From an uncultured Collinsella sp. (GTDB lineage Bacteria > Actinomycetota > Coriobacteriia > Coriobacteriales > Coriobacteriaceae), in NCBI GenBank assembly GCA_958447445.1, contig CAUDAE010000039.1:1-13993 (forward strand): a stretch of 13,993 bases of DNA, in the 5' to 3' direction. The notes beneath the pieces are model-generated. The model saw nothing but the letters and a program-made list of their open reading frames with translations, was not told where the DNA came from and did not search any database. How positions within the stretch are numbered: position 1 is the first letter of the stretch; each line of letters begins with the position of its first letter. Shown one piece after another: positions 1 to 6,723 of the stretch. Both the position numbers and the translations under genes were made by a program.

Positions 1-1
1 C

Positions 2-523
2 CATATTGAAAAGTTACAAGCGCTCTTCGGTTGCACCCGCGATGAACTTGTTGGCGAGGAAAACGGTTTGGCCGTAAAGCTCGCAAATAAAAGAATCGTC
101 ACCGACGAAGACCCTGCTATCCACGAAATGGAGGGCGCATTTCCCGTCATCGATATCGAATCGCAAAAGCGCCGCATCACGCACAGCCAACAAAATGCTT
201 GCGCGCCTGTAGACGTAGCCAAGCGTCACCCACATAGCGTTTTCGTTAAAATCAAAGGTGACGAAATGTCCCGCATTTACCCTCCCGGCAGCTTACTACT
301 TGTCGATACCACCGCAAAGCCTTGGAACGGCTGTGCTGTATTGGCGCTCGCAGACGGTAAAACACCGGTAATTAGGCGATTTGCAGAAGGAAACGACATG
401 ATTGTGCTGTCGTCCCATTCATATGCAACAGCAAGTCCGGATCTGATGTTTAACAAACGGAGGATTAGAATCATAGGAGTCGTCGTTTGGTATCAAGCGA
501 GCCACGATCACACGCTTAATTAA
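2..523 (+). CDS. HTH/S24-type repressor, 5' partial, peptidase dyad lost
   Basis: The reading frame is open from the left edge, so the start codon and most of the DNA-binding domain are outside. The first 30 visible residues (LQALFGC..DELVG) resemble the last helices of an XRE-type helix-turn-helix. Visible residues 78-165 match the LexA/CI C-terminal S24 fold: FVKIKGDEM, then PPGSLLLVD, NGCAVLALADG and VIRRF. In active family members the nucleophile is the Ser of GDSM or GMSM and the base is the Lys of VKRL. Here these positions are Glu88 and Arg125 (visible numbering), so self-cleavage is not expected. The domain may still serve for dimerisation. The role would be a transcriptional repressor, perhaps of a lost prophage or an accessory gene outside the window. 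The gene is visibly richer in A/T than its neighbours, which hints at transfer. Family is fairly sure; target unknown. Confidence 0.8.
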   Translation, partial: HIEKLQALFGCTRDELVGEENGLAVKLANKRIVTDEDPAIHEMEGAFPVIDIESQKRRITHSQQNACAPVDVAKRHPHSVFVKIKGDEMSRIYPPGSLLLVDTTAKPWNGCAVLALADGKTPVIRRFAEGNDMIVLSSHSYATASPDLMFNKRRIRIIGVVVWYQASHDHTLN

Positions 524-584
524 ATCGACTTTCCCAAAAACGACCGTACCGCACAGACAGCTCAAAGCCCCAGCCCAAAATGAA

Positions 585-1160
585 CTACTTTTTGGACGCT
601 TTGCGCTCGTCGCGGATGCGGGCGCGGTCCATGGCCGCCTCGACAGCCGAGAAGCGGCAACCACAGTAGTTCTGCCGATACATGCCCAGCTCGCGCGAAC
701 GACGCGTGGCCTCGGGGTAATACGGACGAAAATCGCGAATCACCGGAGTGAGACCGCGGGCGGCAGCCAGACGCTCCAACACATCATTGCAGGTTTCGAA
801 CAACTGATACGGCGAGACGGCGAGCGTCGTGCCCACAAACTCAAACCCGCGCTCCTGGGCCACGCGGCACGCCTCGGCCAAGCGCAGGGCATAGCACGCG
901 CGACAGCGACGAGGCCGATCGGCACCCAGCGGCGCCACGCCGGTCTCCCAGCGATCGCGGTCCTCCCCTGCCTCGATGAGCTCGATGTCGCCATCGGCAC
1001 ACCACCGGCGCAGCTCGTCCAAGCGGCGCTGCCATTCATCGCGCGGTTGAATATTAGGGTTGGTCCAGCAAATCGTGGGCTCAAACCCCTCCTCGCGCAG
1101 CAGGCGAACCGGCTCAAGCGAGCATGGTGCACAGCACGCATGCAGCAACAACGACTTCAT
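585..1160 (-). CDS. queH: Epoxyqueuosine reductase QueH
   Basis: QueH (formerly DUF208) reduces epoxyqueuosine to queuosine in the wobble base of tRNAs with GUN anticodons, and is the non-orthologous replacement of the cobalamin enzyme QueG. The 191-residue product has the family hallmarks: N-terminal LLLHACCAPCS, the RCRACYALRL cysteine pair in the middle, TTLAVSPYQ, and MYRQNYCGCRFS near the C-terminus. The cysteines of these motifs bind the iron-sulfur cluster and metal site in the family. I chose the ATG at 1158-1160 because GAGGAG (1167-1172) lies six bases upstream of it. The ATG at 1164-1166 abuts that site directly and is less likely. The frame stays open to 1337, but the extra residues do not resemble QueH. 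It follows the DUF3267 gene by about ten bases and is probably cotranscribed. The cytosolic function is well supported. Confidence 0.93.
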   Translation of the reverse strand: MKSLLLHACCAPCSLEPVRLLREEGFEPTICWTNPNIQPRDEWQRRLDELRRWCADGDIELIEAGEDRDRWETGVAPLGADRPRRCRACYALRLAEACRVAQERGFEFVGTTLAVSPYQLFETCNDVLERLAAARGLTPVIRDFRPYYPEATRRSRELGMYRQNYCGCRFSAVEAAMDRARIRDERKASKK

Positions 1161-1166
1161 CGACAT

Positions 1167-1172
1167 CTCCTC
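1167..1172 (-). promoter_or_regulatory. queH ribosome binding site overlapping upstream stop codon
   Basis: On the minus strand the string TGAGGAGATG joins the TGA stop of the DUF3267 gene (1171-1173), the Shine-Dalgarno GAGGAG and an ATG. The site is six bases from the preferred queH start at 1160. The overlap suggests that translation of the two genes is coupled. Confidence 0.7.
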
Positions 1173-1737
1173 ACCCAAAAAAGCGAACGCCAAAGGACGT
1201 GTCCTCGCAGGCGACAATGCAGCGGTCGCGCAAAATGGTCCGCACGTAATACCAGTCGCCCACACAGCCCGACAAATGCAAGCCGGCCGCCAGGTAGCAC
1301 AGCAGCGGATAGCCCGAAAACGCAAAGCCCAAGGCAAACGCCGCCGTCAAAACAACCGTCGGCGCCAGGCAAATGACCATGTACCGCCGGCGCGAATACA
1401 CAACGCCCTCGGCGCAGGCATAGATCATGCATGTCTCGAGGTTCGCCCCAAAGGTCACGCGCGCACCGGCGGGCGCAAACAGCTTAAAGAACACCGCATG
1501 CACCAGCTCATGCACGGCAAATGACGCCGCCGAAACCGCAGCCAAGCCGACTATCCAGCCCAAGACCGTGGTCCAGCCGCCCGCGTCAGCCGCATCCAGG
1601 TCCGCGGGGCCACCCAGCAGCATAAACACCGGCACCAGGCACACGGCAAATGCGCCAAGCACGGCCATCCCCCACACAAAGCAGGCGTGCAGAAAATCCT
1701 CGTCCTCAAACGCATGTATGTTGGAAATCTCATTCAT
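1171..1737 (-). CDS. DUF3267 family putative membrane metalloprotease
   Basis: The 188-residue protein has four or so hydrophobic segments (about residues 20-42, 56-75, 118-137 and 141-158). The zincin motif HELVH sits at the end of the second, and an Asp (SGCVGDWYYV) comes after the last. This is the layout of the DUF3267 family, in which HExxH plus a distal acidic residue is predicted to bind zinc at the membrane, similar to site-2-like proteases. No substrate is known. The start ATG at 1735-1737 has no Shine-Dalgarno site, but a TATCCT hexamer lies eight bases upstream, so a leaderless transcript is possible. It precedes queH in what looks like a two-gene transcript. No functional link to queuosine is evident from the sequence, and the pairing may be incidental. 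Family assignment rests on motif and topology, not on a search. Confidence 0.75.
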   Translation of the reverse strand: MNEISNIHAFEDEDFLHACFVWGMAVLGAFAVCLVPVFMLLGGPADLDAADAGGWTTVLGWIVGLAAVSAASFAVHELVHAVFFKLFAPAGARVTFGANLETCMIYACAEGVVYSRRRYMVICLAPTVVLTAAFALGFAFSGYPLLCYLAAGLHLSGCVGDWYYVRTILRDRCIVACEDTSFGVRFFG

Positions 1738-1745
1738 AGCATCTT

Positions 1746-1751
1746 AGGATA
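1746..1751 (-). promoter_or_regulatory. Candidate -10 element for the DUF3267-queH transcript
   Basis: TATCCT on the minus strand ends eight bases before the ATG, and no ribosome binding site lies between. That spacing would put the transcription start at or next to the start codon (leaderless mRNA). No good -35 hexamer is visible, so this is tentative. Confidence 0.3.
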
Positions 1752-1779
1752 GCGCCCCTGCCACGTACCCGTCCGCATG

Positions 1780-1788
1780 TGCGATAAT
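1780..1788 (+). promoter_or_regulatory. Candidate extended -10 promoter for the synthetase-like gene
   Basis: TGCGATAAT fits an extended -10 (TGn followed by a TATAAT-like hexamer), about 80 bases before the ATG at 1870. The same TGTGCGATAAT string occurs upstream of the degV-type gene on the other strand. The -35 region is poor. The predicted leader of about 75 bases shows no T-box features. Confidence 0.35.
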
Positions 1789-1869
1789 GTCGAACGATAT
1801 GCACGAATTGATCACCGCGCCGCCGAGCCTCGCGCCCGGCCGTGCTCTCACCATATGCGAAGGAGTCCC

Positions 1870-4020
1870 ATGGCATCCAAATACTCCATGAACGACCGTC
1901 CCAGCTGGCCTCGCCGCGCCATCGTTACCGCCGGCGAGCCCTACGGTAACAAGGGCCTTCACTTTGGCCACGTTGGCGGCGTCTTTGTCCCGGCCGACTT
2001 CTTCGCCCGCTTCCTGCGCGACCGTCTGGGCCGCGAGAACGTCATCTTCACCTCGGGCACCGACTGCTACGGCTCGCCCATCATGGAGAGCTACCGCAAG
2101 CTCAAGGAGAACGAGGGCTACGACAAGTCCATTAGCGAGTACGTCGAGTCCAACCACTCCCGCCAGGCCGCGACCCTCAACAACTACAACATCAGCTGCG
2201 ATATCTATGGCGGCTCGGGCCTTGAGCCGGCTGCCCAGATCCACAACGAGGTGACCGCCGAGATTATCGAGCGTCTGCACGAGCAGGGCACCATCTCCAA
2301 GCGCTCCACGCTGCAGTTCTACGACGCCAAGGCCGGCACGTTCCTCAACGGTCGCCAAGTCATCGGCCGCTGCCCCATCCAAGGTTGCAAGTCCGAGAAG
2401 GCTTATGCCGACGAGTGCGACCTGGGTCACCAGTTTGAGCCCGAGGAGCTCATCGCGCCCAAGAGTCAGCTCACTGGCGAGGTGCCCGAGCTGCGTCCGG
2501 TCGACAACCTCTACTTCGACCTGCCCGCCTATCTCGACTTTATGAAGACCTACACCGCCAAGCTCGCCCAGAACCCGCAGGTTCGCTCCGTGGTCTCCAA
2601 GACCATGGAGGAGTGGCTGCTGCCGGCACAGCTCTACATCCAGAACAAGTTCCGCGAGGCCTTCGATGCCGTCGAGGACCAGCTCCCCGAGCACACCGTG
2701 CTGGAGCCTGAGGGCAACAAGAGCAGCTTTACCGTCACCTTCCCCAGCTGGAAGGAACGCGACGACGCCCACGCGGTGCTCGCCAACGGCGGCGTGCGCT
2801 TCCGCAGCGGCAAGGCGCTCGTGCCCTTCCGCATCACCGGCAACATCGACTGGGGCGTTCCGGTGCCCGAGGTCGACGGCGTTTCCGACGTCACCTGCTG
2901 GTGCTGGCCCGAGAGCCTGTGGGCGCCCATCAGCTACACTCGCACCGTGCTCGCACGCGATGCCAAGGCTGCCGGCGTGACCGAGGGCGTCGCCGCCCAG
3001 GATGCCGCCCTTATGGGCGAGCCCGCCGCCGATTCCACGCAGGTCCCCGCGCCCACCTACCAGCACAGCTCGCTCGACTGGCGCGACTGGTGGTGCTCTG
3101 ACGACGCTCAGATCTACCAGTTCATCGGTCAGGACAACATCTATTTCTACTGCATCGCGCAGACCGCCATGTGGGAGGCCCTGGGTTGGGACCTCACGCA
3201 GAGCACCGTCAGCGCCTGCTACCACCTGCTCTACATGGGCAAAAAGGCGAGCTCGTCCTCGCAGACGCCTCCCCCGCCGGCAGACGACCTGCTCAACCAC
3301 TACACCTGCGAGCAGATGCGTGCACATTGGCTGTCGCTCGGCCTGTCCGAGAAGCCGGTGAGCTTTAGTCCCAAGGCATACGACACGCGCGTGACCGGCA
3401 AGGACAAGGACGGCAACGAGGTGCGTGCCTGCGACGACAAGCGCATCATCGATCCGGCCCTTAAGGAGAGCGCCCTTTTGACCGGCGTCTTCAACCGCTT
3501 GGCCCGCAGCTGCTTCTACGGCGTCGCCATCAAGGAGGGCGACGAGAGCCCCTATCGCAACGGTTGCATCCCCGCCGGTGCAGCCTCTGCTGCCGTGGTC
3601 GAAGCCGCCGAGCAGGCCGCCCTTGCCTTTGAGCAGGCCATGTACAAGTTCGAGACGCACCGCGCGCTCGCCGTGTGCGACGACTACCTGCGTGCCGCCA
3701 ACAAGCGCTGGAGCGACGCCTCCAAGGCTGCCAACAAGCTCGAGGGCGAGCCGGCAAACGCCGCCATGACGCAGGCCCTGGTCGACGCCTTTACCGAGCT
3801 GCGCGTGGCGACCGTGCTCATGCACGGCATCGTCCCGGCCGGCTGCGAGCTCATCTGCGAGTACTTCGACGTCGATCCGGTCGCCTTCTTTAGCTGGGAT
3901 AACATCTTTGCCTCCACGGACGAGTTTGTGGAGAGCCTGGGCGAGAAGCCCGGCGAGCACCGTGTGAAGCCGCTGCCCCCGCGCTTCGACTTCTTCAGCA
4001 AGCACGAGAGCCAGTACTAA
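1870..4020 (+). CDS. Divergent methionyl-tRNA synthetase-like class I tRNA ligase
   Basis: The 716-residue protein follows the MetRS plan: Rossmann fold with HIGH-type signature HFGH (31-34), SGTDCYGSPIM (62-72), and a zinc knuckle with C168, C173, C183 and H187 inside the connective domain. ELIAPKSQLTGEVP (194-206), WGVPVPE (328-334), FIGQDNIYF (418-426) and a C-terminal helical anticodon-binding-like bundle (about 535-670) follow. Several key sites differ from E. coli MetRS. KMSKS is KASSS (459-463), losing the second lysine. The GKD lysine is Gln421, and the pocket histidine after IYF is Tyr427. Relative to MetRS, about 70 residues are inserted between the TMEEWL helix (245-250) and WGVP. 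The start at 1870 follows AGGAG (1861-1865). It may be the only MetRS of the organism or a paralogue with another job, and I cannot tell from this window. It is followed by an RNA methyltransferase. Confidence 0.85.
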   Translation: MASKYSMNDRPSWPRRAIVTAGEPYGNKGLHFGHVGGVFVPADFFARFLRDRLGRENVIFTSGTDCYGSPIMESYRKLKENEGYDKSISEYVESNHSRQAATLNNYNISCDIYGGSGLEPAAQIHNEVTAEIIERLHEQGTISKRSTLQFYDAKAGTFLNGRQVIGRCPIQGCKSEKAYADECDLGHQFEPEELIAPKSQLTGEVPELRPVDNLYFDLPAYLDFMKTYTAKLAQNPQVRSVVSKTMEEWLLPAQLYIQNKFREAFDAVEDQLPEHTVLEPEGNKSSFTVTFPSWKERDDAHAVLANGGVRFRSGKALVPFRITGNIDWGVPVPEVDGVSDVTCWCWPESLWAPISYTRTVLARDAKAAGVTEGVAAQDAALMGEPAADSTQVPAPTYQHSSLDWRDWWCSDDAQIYQFIGQDNIYFYCIAQTAMWEALGWDLTQSTVSACYHLLYMGKKASSSSQTPPPPADDLLNHYTCEQMRAHWLSLGLSEKPVSFSPKAYDTRVTGKDKDGNEVRACDDKRIIDPALKESALLTGVFNRLARSCFYGVAIKEGDESPYRNGCIPAGAASAAVVEAAEQAALAFEQAMYKFETHRALAVCDDYLRAANKRWSDASKAANKLEGEPANAAMTQALVDAFTELRVATVLMHGIVPAGCELICEYFDVDPVAFFSWDNIFASTDEFVESLGEKPGEHRVKPLPPRFDFFSKHESQY

Positions 4021-4060
4021 AACAACACTCGACATGTAATGGAATGGGAAGGAAAGACGG

Positions 4061-5164
4061 ATGTCCAAGCCGCGTCGTCGTAAGCAGAAAAAGCAGGTCA
4101 AGCCCGAGCTCAAGCTTAGGCAGTTTGCTGCCACCGAGCTTTCCGACCAGCTTGCCGCCCAACACTCCGCCGCCGACCTGCCGCGCTTTATGGTAGACAC
4201 GGTCGCCGGCGCCTATGCGCCCGCCGATGCCGAGCTCATGATCGAGGGCTTCGGCGCCGCGGCCACACGCCCGGTCACGCTGCGCGCCAACACGCTCAAG
4301 GCGACCGCCGAGGACATCGCTGCGGCGCTCGGTGCCGCCGGCATCGCCCACAACCCCGTCGCCTGGTACCCAGACGCCTTTATCCTGCCCGAGGCCCAGG
4401 TTTCCGATCTGTGGGATCTCGACATCTACCGCGACGGCAAGATCTACTTGCAAAGTCTGTCGTCCATGATGCCGCCTTTGGTGTTGGGCGCCCAGGAAGG
4501 CGAGGACATCCTGGACATGTGCGCAGCCCCTGGCGGCAAGACGACACAGATCGCCGCCCTCACCCAGGGCCAGGCACACCTCACCGCCTGCGAGATGAGC
4601 ATTCCCCGCGCCGAGAAGCTCGAAGCCAACCTCCACCGCCAAGGCGCAAAAAACGTGCCCGTCATGCGCATCGATGCACGCGAGCTCGACGAGTTCTTCC
4701 GCTTTGACCGCATCCTGCTCGACGCCCCCTGCACCGGCACGGGCACCGTCATCAGCGGCAACGAGAAAAGCCTGCGCGGGCTCACCGAGCAGCTGCTTTG
4801 CAAGTGCGCCCGCTCGCAGCGCGCGCTTCTGGACCGCGCCATGGGTGCCCTCAAACCGGGCGGCACGCTCGTCTATTCGACTTGTTCGATCTTGCCGCAG
4901 GAAAACGAGGACGCCCTGCAAGAGGTCCTCGACAAGCATATGGACTGCGAACTTATCCCCCTCGACGGCACGCCGAGCGAAAGTGAAACGCGCCGTGCTC
5001 AGGAAGCTGGCGAAGAGCCACGCATCGAGTGCAACGCCCTCACCGAGGCCATCGCCGCCGGCCACGTCTCGTCCGTCGCCAACGGTATGCCCGGCACGCT
5101 GACCATTCCGCCTAGCCGCGACTTTGAGGGCTTCTACATTGCCCTAATCCGAAAACGCAGCTAG
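4061..5164 (+). CDS. RsmB/NOP2-family RNA (cytosine-5) methyltransferase
   Basis: This is a SAM-dependent m5C methyltransferase acting on rRNA or tRNA. The 367 residues start with a very basic tail (RRRKQKK, residues 5-11) and an N-terminal substrate-binding part with RPVTLRANTLK (70-80). The Rossmann catalytic domain follows: SAM-binding LDMCAAPGGK (151-160), motif IV DAPCTGTG (221-228, with Cys224 needed for product release in the family), and motif VI STCSI (273-277) with the catalytic nucleophile Cys275. The ending DFEGFYIALIRK is also typical. There is no NusB-like N-terminal domain, so it is closer to RsmF/YebU-like or NOP2-like enzymes than to classical RsmB. The exact target base is not deducible. 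Start ATG 4061 has a GGAAGGAAAG stretch upstream. It lies 40 bases after the synthetase-like gene, with no terminator between, so they are probably one operon devoted to translation. Confidence 0.9.
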   Translation: MSKPRRRKQKKQVKPELKLRQFAATELSDQLAAQHSAADLPRFMVDTVAGAYAPADAELMIEGFGAAATRPVTLRANTLKATAEDIAAALGAAGIAHNPVAWYPDAFILPEAQVSDLWDLDIYRDGKIYLQSLSSMMPPLVLGAQEGEDILDMCAAPGGKTTQIAALTQGQAHLTACEMSIPRAEKLEANLHRQGAKNVPVMRIDARELDEFFRFDRILLDAPCTGTGTVISGNEKSLRGLTEQLLCKCARSQRALLDRAMGALKPGGTLVYSTCSILPQENEDALQEVLDKHMDCELIPLDGTPSESETRRAQEAGEEPRIECNALTEAIAAGHVSSVANGMPGTLTIPPSRDFEGFYIALIRKRS

Positions 5165-5188
5165 CGCACGGATCCAAAACTCAACAAG

Positions 5189-5359
5189 CTATCTCTGTGC
5201 GCGTTTGCCCTGCTGGTCGCGATGCTGTTTAAGCATCGCGCGCTCCTTGCGTTCGGCCCCTTTGCCCTTAATGGCCGTGACCACAAAGTAGATGACCGCG
5301 GCGGCTACGATTGCGCCCACGCATAGGCCAATCGAGCCCAACATTGCCGAAAATTCCAT
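5189..5359 (-). CDS. Small single-span membrane protein, 56 residues
   Basis: On the minus strand an ATG at 5357-5359 opens a 56-codon frame ending in TAG at 5189-5191. The product has one hydrophobic helix at about residues 7-30 (MLGSIGLCVGAIVAAAVIYF at 6-25, continuing VVTAI). A strongly basic, hydrophilic tail of about 26 residues follows (KGKGAERKERAML.., ending QGKRAQR). The likely orientation is a periplasm-side N-terminus with the basic tail in the cytoplasm, by the positive-inside rule. Upstream AGAGGTGA gives a reasonable ribosome binding site about seven bases from the ATG. The frame sits alone in the gap behind the methyltransferase, convergent with it. I do not recognise a family. 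The clean transmembrane plus basic tail pattern and the ribosome binding site argue for a real gene, but it is short. Confidence 0.65.
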   Translation of the reverse strand: MEFSAMLGSIGLCVGAIVAAAVIYFVVTAIKGKGAERKERAMLKQHRDQQGKRAQR

Positions 5360-5535
5360 ACCGCGTCACCTCTCTTTTAAACGGGACTTTCAAGATAGCA
5401 CCTCGATACCCGCCACCACAGCTCCTTCACGTTCGCCGGCCCTTCGGTCTAACGGATGGCGCGGCGGGGAAAAATCAACTCGTCAAACGATTTAGCATTC
5501 GCAATTCCGGCTGCATCGCGCCGGCCATCATCACA

Positions 5536-5541
5536 TAGAAT
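5536..5541 (+). promoter_or_regulatory. Candidate -10 element for the TIM-barrel gene (leaderless)
   Basis: TAGAAT ends nine bases before the ATG at 5551, and no convincing Shine-Dalgarno site lies between. Transcription would start at or just before the ATG. An in-frame TAG within this hexamer also rules out an earlier start codon. No clear -35 is visible. The rest of the 190-base gap between the small membrane gene and this one shows nothing else. Confidence 0.3.
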
Positions 5542-5550
5542 CGAGCCTCC

Positions 5551-6642
5551 ATGGATACCCTCAACGATCTAAATGAGCGCGTCGACGCCTTCGTCGGCAC
5601 CAGCTCCTTCGACACGCCTGCGGCGGCAAACGACCAAGCTCCCATCGATGTGCCCGCCGAGGTGCACGAGGACATCGTCGCCTCGGTCGATTTTTCCGAG
5701 GTCGAGCTCGCAGACGAGTTCACCGAGCCCCAAGTAGCCGTCACGCCCAACGGCCTGCTCCCTATGGAGCCCCAGCCCATCGACGGACGCCTGCGCAAGG
5801 CTGCCCTTCGCATGCCCGACGAGATCGAGGAGGCCAGCGGCTTCACACTCTTTGGCCGACGCATCAAGTCGCTCATTTACACCACCGATGTCGCGGTTAT
5901 CCGCAACTCCAACGCCGACGCCGTCTTTGCGGTCTACCCTTTCACGCCGCAGCCCGCCATTACGCAAGCGCTGCTGACCGTCGCCGAGTGCCCGGTCTTT
6001 GTAGGCGTGGGTGGCGGAACTACGACCGGTAAGCGCTCCGTGCAGATGGCAGCCGTCTCCGAGATGCAGGGCGCGGCGGGCTGCGTGGTCAACTCCCCCG
6101 CTACTTCCCAGATCGTCGAGCACATCACCAACATCGCCGACATCACCGTCATCGCCACGGTCGTTCGCTGCGACGACGATGCCCACGCCAAGGTGCGCGC
6201 TGGAGCCAAGATTCTCAACATCGCCGCCGGCAAGAACACGCCCCAGGTCCTACGCGAGCTGCGCGAGCACTATCCCAACCTGCCGCTTATCGCGCCGGGC
6301 GGCAAGACGCCCGAGAGCATTCGCGAGACCATCGTCGCGGGCGCCAACGCCATCATCTGGACGCCGCCTTCGGCCCAGCAGCTACAGACCGACATGATGC
6401 AGCGTTATCGCAAGATGAAGGAAGACGCCACACCTGTCATCTCGCGCGACGACGTGCCCATTATCGACCAGGTCGCCGCCGCCGAGGTCAGCCAAGTCGA
6501 GAACATGAATCCCGATGTGCCGATTCCCGACGAAGTCATCGAGCGCGTCGCTTCGATCCACGAGCGCGTCGAGGAGCATCGCGCCAACCGCGGCCTCAAG
6601 CCGTCACTGCACGGCTTTTTCTTCCGCGGAAAGAAACGCTAG
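5551..6642 (+). CDS. Conserved TIM-barrel protein of unknown reaction, with N- and C-terminal extensions
   Basis: The central part (about residues 85-285 of 363) resembles a conserved family of Firmicutes and Actinobacteria proteins usually annotated only as 'hydrolase', from memory. Recognisable stretches are RMPDEIEEASGFTLFGRRIK (87-106), FTPQPAITQALL (131-142) and VGVGGGTTTGKRSVQMAAVS (151-170). These are followed by alternating strands and helices with phosphate-site-like ends: AGAKILNIAAG (217-227), LIAPGGKTPESIRETI (246-261) and AGANAIIWTPPS (263-274). That pattern suggests a beta/alpha barrel binding a phosphorylated ligand. The first 75 residues are acidic and low in hydrophobics, and the last 75 form a charged tail with a long helix (ERVASIHERVEEH), neither part of the core as I recall it. 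The start is the only upstream ATG after an in-frame stop, without a ribosome binding site. An intrinsic terminator follows directly. The catalytic role is unknown. Confidence 0.7.
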   Translation: MDTLNDLNERVDAFVGTSSFDTPAAANDQAPIDVPAEVHEDIVASVDFSEVELADEFTEPQVAVTPNGLLPMEPQPIDGRLRKAALRMPDEIEEASGFTLFGRRIKSLIYTTDVAVIRNSNADAVFAVYPFTPQPAITQALLTVAECPVFVGVGGGTTTGKRSVQMAAVSEMQGAAGCVVNSPATSQIVEHITNIADITVIATVVRCDDDAHAKVRAGAKILNIAAGKNTPQVLRELREHYPNLPLIAPGGKTPESIRETIVAGANAIIWTPPSAQQLQTDMMQRYRKMKEDATPVISRDDVPIIDQVAAAEVSQVENMNPDVPIPDEVIERVASIHERVEEHRANRGLKPSLHGFFFRGKKR

Positions 6643-6654
6643 CCGCAACAGCAA

Positions 6655-6690
6655 GGCCCGCCCCACAAACGTGAGGCGGGCCGTTTTCGT
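6655..6690 (+). terminator. Intrinsic terminator after the TIM-barrel gene
   Basis: GGCCCGCC (6655-6662) pairs perfectly with GGCGGGCC (6675-6682). The stem continues inward after one mismatch with CAC/GTG around an AAAC loop, and GTTTTCGTTT follows. It lies 13 bases past the stop codon. The convergent degV-type gene may use the same hairpin in the other direction, but it lacks a clear T-run on that side. Confidence 0.92.
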
Positions 6691-6723
6691 TTGAGCAATC
6701 ATGCAGCGACGTGATGGGGCAAA

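Noticed and set aside
1060..1524. Plus-strand frame across queH and the DUF3267 gene
   Set aside because: It spans two genes on the other strand that have family motifs and coupled translation signals; its product is low-complexity Arg/Gln/Ala.
1789..1869. T-box riboswitch in the leader of the synthetase-like gene
   Set aside because: The leader is short, lacks the T-box sequence (TGGNACCGCG-like) and has no terminator hairpin.
1744..4200. An 818-codon open frame on the minus strand opposite the synthetase-like gene
   Set aside because: It is a mirror of the strong C/G-ending codon bias of the plus-strand gene. The translation is Val/Gly/Leu-rich with no recognisable motif, and the plus strand carries clear enzyme signatures and a ribosome binding site.
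3995..5065. A 356-codon minus-strand frame opposite the RNA methyltransferase
   Set aside because: The composition is that of an antisense shadow, and the methyltransferase motifs on the plus strand are unambiguous.
5430..5465. Possible tRNA-like stretch with GGTCTAAC
   Set aside because: No acceptor stem, anticodon arm or T-loop (GTTCGAATC-like) could be laid out around it.
5292..5538. Two overlapping plus-strand frames in the gap before the TIM-barrel gene
   Set aside because: No ribosome binding site, no motif, and they overlap the better-supported small membrane protein on the other strand.
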